From assembly GCF_030915525.1 (NCBI RefSeq), contig NZ_CP133269.1:459001-523000 (forward strand): a stretch of 64,000 bases of DNA. Direction: 5' to 3'. A program made the position numbers and the translations under genes. Positions within the stretch are counted from its first letter, which is position 1. Each line of letters begins with the position of its first letter. This DNA comes from Neobacillus sp. PS2-9 (GTDB taxonomy: Bacteria > Bacillota > Bacilli > Bacillales > Cytobacillaceae). Under the pieces are notes generated by a model. That model was not told the DNA's origin. It saw nothing but the letters and a program-made list of their open reading frames with translations, and ran no database searches. This document shows positions 60,125-64,000 of this stretch, piece after piece.

Positions 60125-60601
60125 ATGACGTGGATGACTGTATGGATGTTCCTAATTAATACTTCATTTTGGTTTGTGTGTTATTTTGGAATGGCTTGGA
60201 TAGTTCGAGCCGTACCAAAATCTTTATATAATCAGAGTAGATGGTTTTTTAAAGAAAAATTTTTTGAAAGATGTTTATATAAAAAAATAAATATTGCTAG
60301 CTGGAAAGATAAACTTCCGGAATGGGGAAAATTTTTAAATTTTGAAAAGAAAAACTTAAAAAAAGAACTTAGTATAGAATATATTGATAAATTTATCTTG
60401 GAAACGTATTATGCAGAAATTGGACATTTAGGAATCGCTGTGTTTGGATTTGCATGTATATTAGTTAATCCAAGCTCGTATGCTTTGATGGCACTAATAT
60501 TTGCTATCGTTAATTTTCTGATTCAAATTCCATTCATTTTAATTCAAAGGTACAATAGACCTAGATTGATTAGATTAAGATTAAAGTATAAAAGAACGTA
60601 A
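60125..60601 (+). CDS. CrtO-like acyltransferase-family membrane protein
   Basis: 158 residues with membrane segments at the N-terminus and near 95-140. NQSRWFFKEKFFERCLYKKINIASWKDKLPEWG matches the conserved part of the glycosyl-4,4'-diaponeurosporenoate acyltransferase (CrtO) family, whose founder acylates the C30 carotenoid staphyloxanthin. No carotenoid genes are nearby, so it is an orphan member with unknown acceptor. TTAGGGAGAT precedes the ATG. Confidence 0.65.
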   Translation: MTWMTVWMFLINTSFWFVCYFGMAWIVRAVPKSLYNQSRWFFKEKFFERCLYKKINIASWKDKLPEWGKFLNFEKKNLKKELSIEYIDKFILETYYAEIGHLGIAVFGFACILVNPSSYALMALIFAIVNFLIQIPFILIQRYNRPRLIRLRLKYKRT

Positions 60602-60873
60602 CCAGTTTTACTATATATACACCGATAAACTTTAGACCTCTCTATTAATAGATAGGAGGGAGATTTTTCTCTCTTTTGGTTGATTTGAAAAATATTGAGC
60701 TTGTAAATGAAAAGTCGAGTTTTCTATCTATAGAATACGTAAACCTGTAAGGTTGAACCTAACTGGGATTCTAAATATGAATATCTTAACTTTTTTTCTT
60801 AATTGTTGTATACATTTTTCTCCTTAAATTGTTTAGTTTGTGAAAACAATAAAAGGATGGTTATGGAGAAAAA
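60602..60873. other. Gap with a weak hairpin
   Basis: CCTCTCTATTAATAGATAGGAGG followed by T-rich sequence (about 60636-60670) may end the previous transcript. The rest is AT-rich promoter DNA for the protease gene. Confidence 0.45.
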
Positions 60874-61545
60874 ATGAAAAAATTATTAGTCATTGTATTA
60901 CTGTTAGGTTTTTCATATGTGTTTAAGGATGATGTCCAATCATTATGGTCAGGGATATATGATAAAAAGGTTTACATTGCAGTCCCAACAATAGCCCAAA
61001 AACCTGAACTACCCAGGGGTTGTGAAGTAACAGCACTAGCTATGATGTTGCAACATGCTGGTCGAGATGTGAGTAAGTTAGAGCTAGCAAAGCAATTAAC
61101 AAAAGTCCCATTTGAAAACGGAGGTTTAAAAGGTAATCCAAATGATGGTTTTGTAGGAGATATGTATAGTTTTAATCAACCAGGACTCGGAGTTTATAAT
61201 CGACCAATTGAACAGCTTGCTAATCAGTATCTGCCAAACCGTATAATTAACCTTTCCGGAAAAGGATTTGATGAGGTGATTACCCATTTAGATGAGAAGA
61301 AACCAGTGTGGGTGATACAAAATGCTAAATATGATGTCCTCTCTGAAGGGGAATGGCAGTCATGGGAAACCTCAGAAGGTCCTATTAATGTTACTTATCA
61401 GGAACACAGTGTACTTGTCATTGGGTATGACAAAAATCAAGTCTATTTCAATGATCCGTTAACTGGTCAAACAGAAAAAGCACCAAAAGAGGGTTTCATT
61501 GCTGGCTGGGAACAAATGGGGAGCCAAGCGATTACCTACCGTTAA
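60874..61545 (+). CDS. C39-like cysteine protease, membrane-anchored
   Basis: 223 residues with an N-terminal anchor or signal (3-17). The peptidase_C39_2-like domain has catalytic Cys50 in GCEVTALAMML, His178 in QEHSVLVIGY and Asn193-Asp194 in YFNDPL. It resembles B. subtilis YvpB. It acts outside the membrane; substrate unknown. The following sigma factor gene starts 50 bases later, so the three genes may form an operon. Confidence 0.82.
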   Translation: MKKLLVIVLLLGFSYVFKDDVQSLWSGIYDKKVYIAVPTIAQKPELPRGCEVTALAMMLQHAGRDVSKLELAKQLTKVPFENGGLKGNPNDGFVGDMYSFNQPGLGVYNRPIEQLANQYLPNRIINLSGKGFDEVITHLDEKKPVWVIQNAKYDVLSEGEWQSWETSEGPINVTYQEHSVLVIGYDKNQVYFNDPLTGQTEKAPKEGFIAGWEQMGSQAITYR

Positions 61546-61594
61546 TAATTTTTGACTTCGTGCAACTATTAAATAAACAATATTGGGGTTAGAT

Positions 61595-62122
61595 ATGGAA
61601 AATGAACTCACACATTTGCTAATGCAGCAAGCCAGGATTGTTTTCAAGTATCTAATGAAGTTGGGGGCTTCTAAAGAGGATGCCGAGGATATTATTCAGG
61701 GTTCTCTTGAAAAAGCAGTTATATATATAGATTCGATTGAAAAGGATAAGTTGACTGCATGGTTAATCAGGGTTTCAATTAATCAGTATTACAATAACTA
61801 TAAAAAGAATAAAAGGCAAAGAACCCTTCAGTTAGATGAACAACTAACATCTACTTTGATTCAAAGTGATTTGCTAGAAGATCAATTGCTGGCAAAAGAG
61901 TCTGCACGAGAAATCACAAAAGTACTTGACTTAATGAGTGATAGCTTTCGAACTTTGCTGATTTTTAAGTATATGATGGAGTTATCTTACCAAGAAATCT
62001 CTATGATTCTAGATATGCCTGAAAAACAAGTAAAAACATATTTATATCGAGCAAGACTAAAGTTTAAACAGTTATGGACATTAGAGAAAAGTGATTTGGA
62101 GGCCAATTTTAATGAAAGATAA
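61595..62122 (+). CDS. ECF sigma factor
   Basis: About 175 residues from ATG 61595 behind GGGGTTAG. Region sigma2 (about 15-70: LGASKEDAEDIIQGSLEKAV, then TAWLIRVSINQYYN) and sigma4 (about 110-160: RTLLIFKYMMELSYQEISMILDMPEKQVKTYLYRA) are complete. It matches the group with a membrane anti-sigma encoded next to it. It probably directs envelope-stress genes; I see no clear matching promoter upstream. Confidence 0.87.
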   Translation: MENELTHLLMQQARIVFKYLMKLGASKEDAEDIIQGSLEKAVIYIDSIEKDKLTAWLIRVSINQYYNNYKKNKRQRTLQLDEQLTSTLIQSDLLEDQLLAKESAREITKVLDLMSDSFRTLLIFKYMMELSYQEISMILDMPEKQVKTYLYRARLKFKQLWTLEKSDLEANFNER

Positions 62123-63155
62123 GAATTATCATGAAGATTTCGATGATAATAATTTTGAGTTCGATCATGTTTTTAATGACAAAATGAAAAATACAGTTAA
62201 AAAGGCAAAAATAAAATCCTTTTTCCGGACAATATTGATAAGTATTGTCACTGTATTGTTGCTGGGGTTGGCTGTTTCTTATGTATCAGGTAAAAGAGTG
62301 GAAAAAAATTCACAACAGCTCACAACTGAAATTATGAATCGACATATGGCATTGGGTGCAAATACATTTACAGGTACGTTCTGGACTAAAAATAATACCT
62401 TTTCAGGGGAAGCGGAGTATACCACCTTCAAGTATGTCAATGGAATACGTGTTTTCACTGGAACTCACGGTTATACATATAACGTGATGGGGTATACCGG
62501 CAGAAGGTATTCATCAATCGCAGGAGGCGGGATCGATTTCACAAGAATGAATAAGGAAGAGCTATTTTTGAGACCTAAGTTTAATGATTTAGAGCAGCGT
62601 TTGATGGAGTTTTATTATCCTTTTGTTGACTACAAGACATTTTATAAAAATGATCTATCAAAGGTAGCCGAAATTGGCGATAACAAATACATCGAAATGG
62701 GGATTTCCTTTGACAAGTTATACACAATGGATGAAATAAATAAATTGCTACCTAGAGGTATGAACTTAACCTGGTATTGGGTTGATGTACTAAATAAACA
62801 AGAAAAAGAAAATGTCGATTTTAAGATACTGAAACAACAGGGTAAAAATGGAATGGTAGAAAATCGTGAAGAATTTCCTTCCATTTGTTATGAAGACCGG
62901 GCATATGGTTTTCATGCGATTAATGAATACGGTGAGAAGCTTGAAGATCCTGAAGAATACTTCAAGTCCGCCTTACAAAAAGCAGATATGAAGGACATTT
63001 ACCAACAATTAGCCGGAAAAGATGGGATTATTGATAATAAAGATATTAAAATTCAAGGGGTAGTGGTAACTGGAGATGCTAGATCTTTAATTAAATTAAA
63101 GGGTCTTCCATTTATTAAGGCATCATCCTTGGGAATCGTAACTGATAAATATTAA
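62112..63155 (+). CDS. Membrane anti-sigma factor
   Basis: About 347 residues from ATG 62112 behind TTGGAGGCC; overlaps the sigma gene by 11 bases. The N-terminal cytoplasmic part (about 1-35) binds the sigma factor; one membrane segment (about 37-57) is followed by a large outer domain (60-347) of the sigma-factor-regulator type (GTFWTKNNTFSGEAEYTT; FVDYKTFYKNDLSKVAEIG). It keeps the sigma factor silent until an envelope signal. A terminator follows. Confidence 0.8.
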   Translation: MKDKNYHEDFDDNNFEFDHVFNDKMKNTVKKAKIKSFFRTILISIVTVLLLGLAVSYVSGKRVEKNSQQLTTEIMNRHMALGANTFTGTFWTKNNTFSGEAEYTTFKYVNGIRVFTGTHGYTYNVMGYTGRRYSSIAGGGIDFTRMNKEELFLRPKFNDLEQRLMEFYYPFVDYKTFYKNDLSKVAEIGDNKYIEMGISFDKLYTMDEINKLLPRGMNLTWYWVDVLNKQEKENVDFKILKQQGKNGMVENREEFPSICYEDRAYGFHAINEYGEKLEDPEEYFKSALQKADMKDIYQQLAGKDGIIDNKDIKIQGVVVTGDARSLIKLKGLPFIKASSLGIVTDKY

Positions 63156-63355
63156 CCTAAGTTAGTTAATATAATGTAGAACTAAATGCAGTTCATTATG
63201 TTCTAACTAAACAAAACTGGATTAAGACAAAAAGTAACCTTTTATTAAGAGAAAAAATGTGAAGCATGACACTTAAATTAACGGGTGAAAGTATAACCAG
63301 TTATACTTCCAATTTTAACCTCAATTCCCAGGAAAACCCTGATATATTAATAAAG

Positions 63356-63396
63356 AAGCAAAGCGAATTCAGGAGCGAATTGCTTTGCTTTTTTAG
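63356..63396. terminator. Bidirectional terminator
   Basis: AAGCAAAGCGAATTC / GAATTGCTTTGCTT with a short centre and T run, between the converging anti-sigma and darcynin-family genes. Confidence 0.85.
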
Positions 63397-63476
63397 TTAT
63401 TTTTATCTCTGCTGGTACATCAAAAGAGAACGGCTTAGAAAATTTTCATCGGTTTTTTTGCGGCTAGATTTAAGTT

Positions 63477-63836
63477 TTATTCAGAATCCATTTTTAAAAC
63501 TTCTTCTTCAAATTTTTGATATGCATTTTGGACACCCATAATAACTTTTTTTATTTTAAGGTAACCATTAGAATAAGCATATGTATCACGTATTTCTTCC
63601 CACATAAAATGATACTTTTTTAAATCTTCTGTCTCACATAAAATAAAATCAGTATAAGTACCGTCACCAAAAGCATCAGCATCAAAAAACTTCACCTTAA
63701 CATCTTCGTGGTATTTTTCAATTATTGAATAAAATTCACCTGCTAGTTCTCTTCTTCTTTTACGAGGTAAAGCTAACCAAGACGGATAAAACTCTAATAA
63801 AATAATAATACCGTGATTTAATTTTGTTATTGTCAT
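63477..63836 (-). CDS. Darcynin-family protein
   Basis: About 119 residues from ATG 63836 (AAGGAGAC upstream; the longer frame from 63869 is less likely). The family pattern is clear: LLEFYPSWLALPRKRRREL, VKFFDADAFG, FILCETEDLKKYHFMWEEIRD and VQNAYQKFEEE. Darcynins are small dimeric-barrel-like proteins of unknown function. It is convergent with the anti-sigma gene. Confidence 0.75.
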   Translation of the reverse strand: MTITKLNHGIIILLEFYPSWLALPRKRRRELAGEFYSIIEKYHEDVKVKFFDADAFGDGTYTDFILCETEDLKKYHFMWEEIRDTYAYSNGYLKIKKVIMGVQNAYQKFEEEVLKMDSE

Positions 63837-63869
63837 TTCTTTGTCTCCTTTTAATTCAGTGGATACCAT

Positions 63870-64000
63870 TAATTATACCAATTTTTTCCTTAATTTGTAC
63901 TACAAAGACGAACCCGATGGATGCAAGTTCTTTAACTATTAAAGAGTTTGCGATATATAAAGGCATCATCCAAGGGTGCAAATGTTAAATAACTATAAGA
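63870..64000. other. Window end, no gene seen
   Basis: Promoter region of the darcynin gene and 130 bases of AT-rich sequence; the window ends here. Confidence 0.4.

Noticed and set aside
1..64000. Prophage, integrative element or IS element
   Set aside because: I saw no integrase, transposase, phage structural gene or tRNA attachment site; repeats here are non-coding.

Overview
The window looks like chromosomal DNA of a low-GC, endospore-forming Bacillaceae (Bacillus or Neobacillus type). The evidence is AT-rich sequence, strong AGGAGG-type ribosome sites, a CotX/V spore-coat protein, a long LysM protein without a signal peptide, a LytR-CpsA-Psr enzyme, SipS-type signal peptidase, T-box leaders, and intergenic repeats of kinds common in Bacillus. 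No rRNA, tRNA, CRISPR array, integrase or transposase gene was seen.

Layout. 1-4.1 kb: LCP wall enzyme and two lipoproteins. 4.1-16.6 kb: the most unusual locus, a J-domain membrane protein diverging from a tight nine-gene operon. The operon encodes a tail-anchored coiled coil, a GTPase-like protein with an odd N-terminal domain, a degenerate GTPase-like protein overlapping it in another frame, a canonical bacterial dynamin, a glycine-zipper membrane protein, a HerA/FtsK-type ATPase, a PD-(D/E)xK-like nuclease and two helical proteins. A hairpin terminator and an inverted repeat lie in its leader. I propose it as an undescribed membrane-associated system, possibly anti-phage or anti-plasmid; that function is inference. 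16.8-35.9 kb: small accessory and housekeeping genes (V4R, STAS-like, LysE exporter, SDR, CotX-like, DUF1232, PNPOx, APH-like kinase, two DinB proteins, WYL regulator, nuclease lipoprotein, M29 aminopeptidase, signal peptidase I). 36-42 kb: surface or spore-type proteins. 42.7-44.8 kb: an ECF41 sigma factor and FAD oxidoreductase behind a textbook ECF41 promoter. 45-57 kb: mixed small genes, several frame-disrupted. 57-59 kb: a short threonyl-tRNA synthetase lacking TGS and editing domains, behind two tandem T-box leaders. 59-63.9 kb: membrane proteins, C39-type protease, ECF sigma/anti-sigma pair and a darcynin-family protein.

Three interspersed repeat families fill the gaps: (i) short inverted-repeat elements with ends GGGACGGTTCTGGTGG and AGAACCGTCCC; (ii) a roughly 270-380 bp element carrying two copies of an AAACGTTT-centred motif, usually bounded by family (i) ends; (iii) a 40-44 nt perfect GC-rich hairpin built on GGGACAGTCCCCCGC. 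They sit almost only between genes and are dense around 18-23 kb, 38-42 kb and 47-51 kb.

Regulatory links visible in the sequence: two MerR-type promoters with 19-bp spacers and nearly the same operator, at 20.77 and 51.8 kb, while one of the two cognate MerR genes has an in-frame stop; an ECF41 promoter; tandem threonine T-boxes; and several divergent regulator/target pairs (WYL/DinB, TetR/membrane protein). Many starts were moved inward from the longest reading frame to the codon that has a proper ribosome site.
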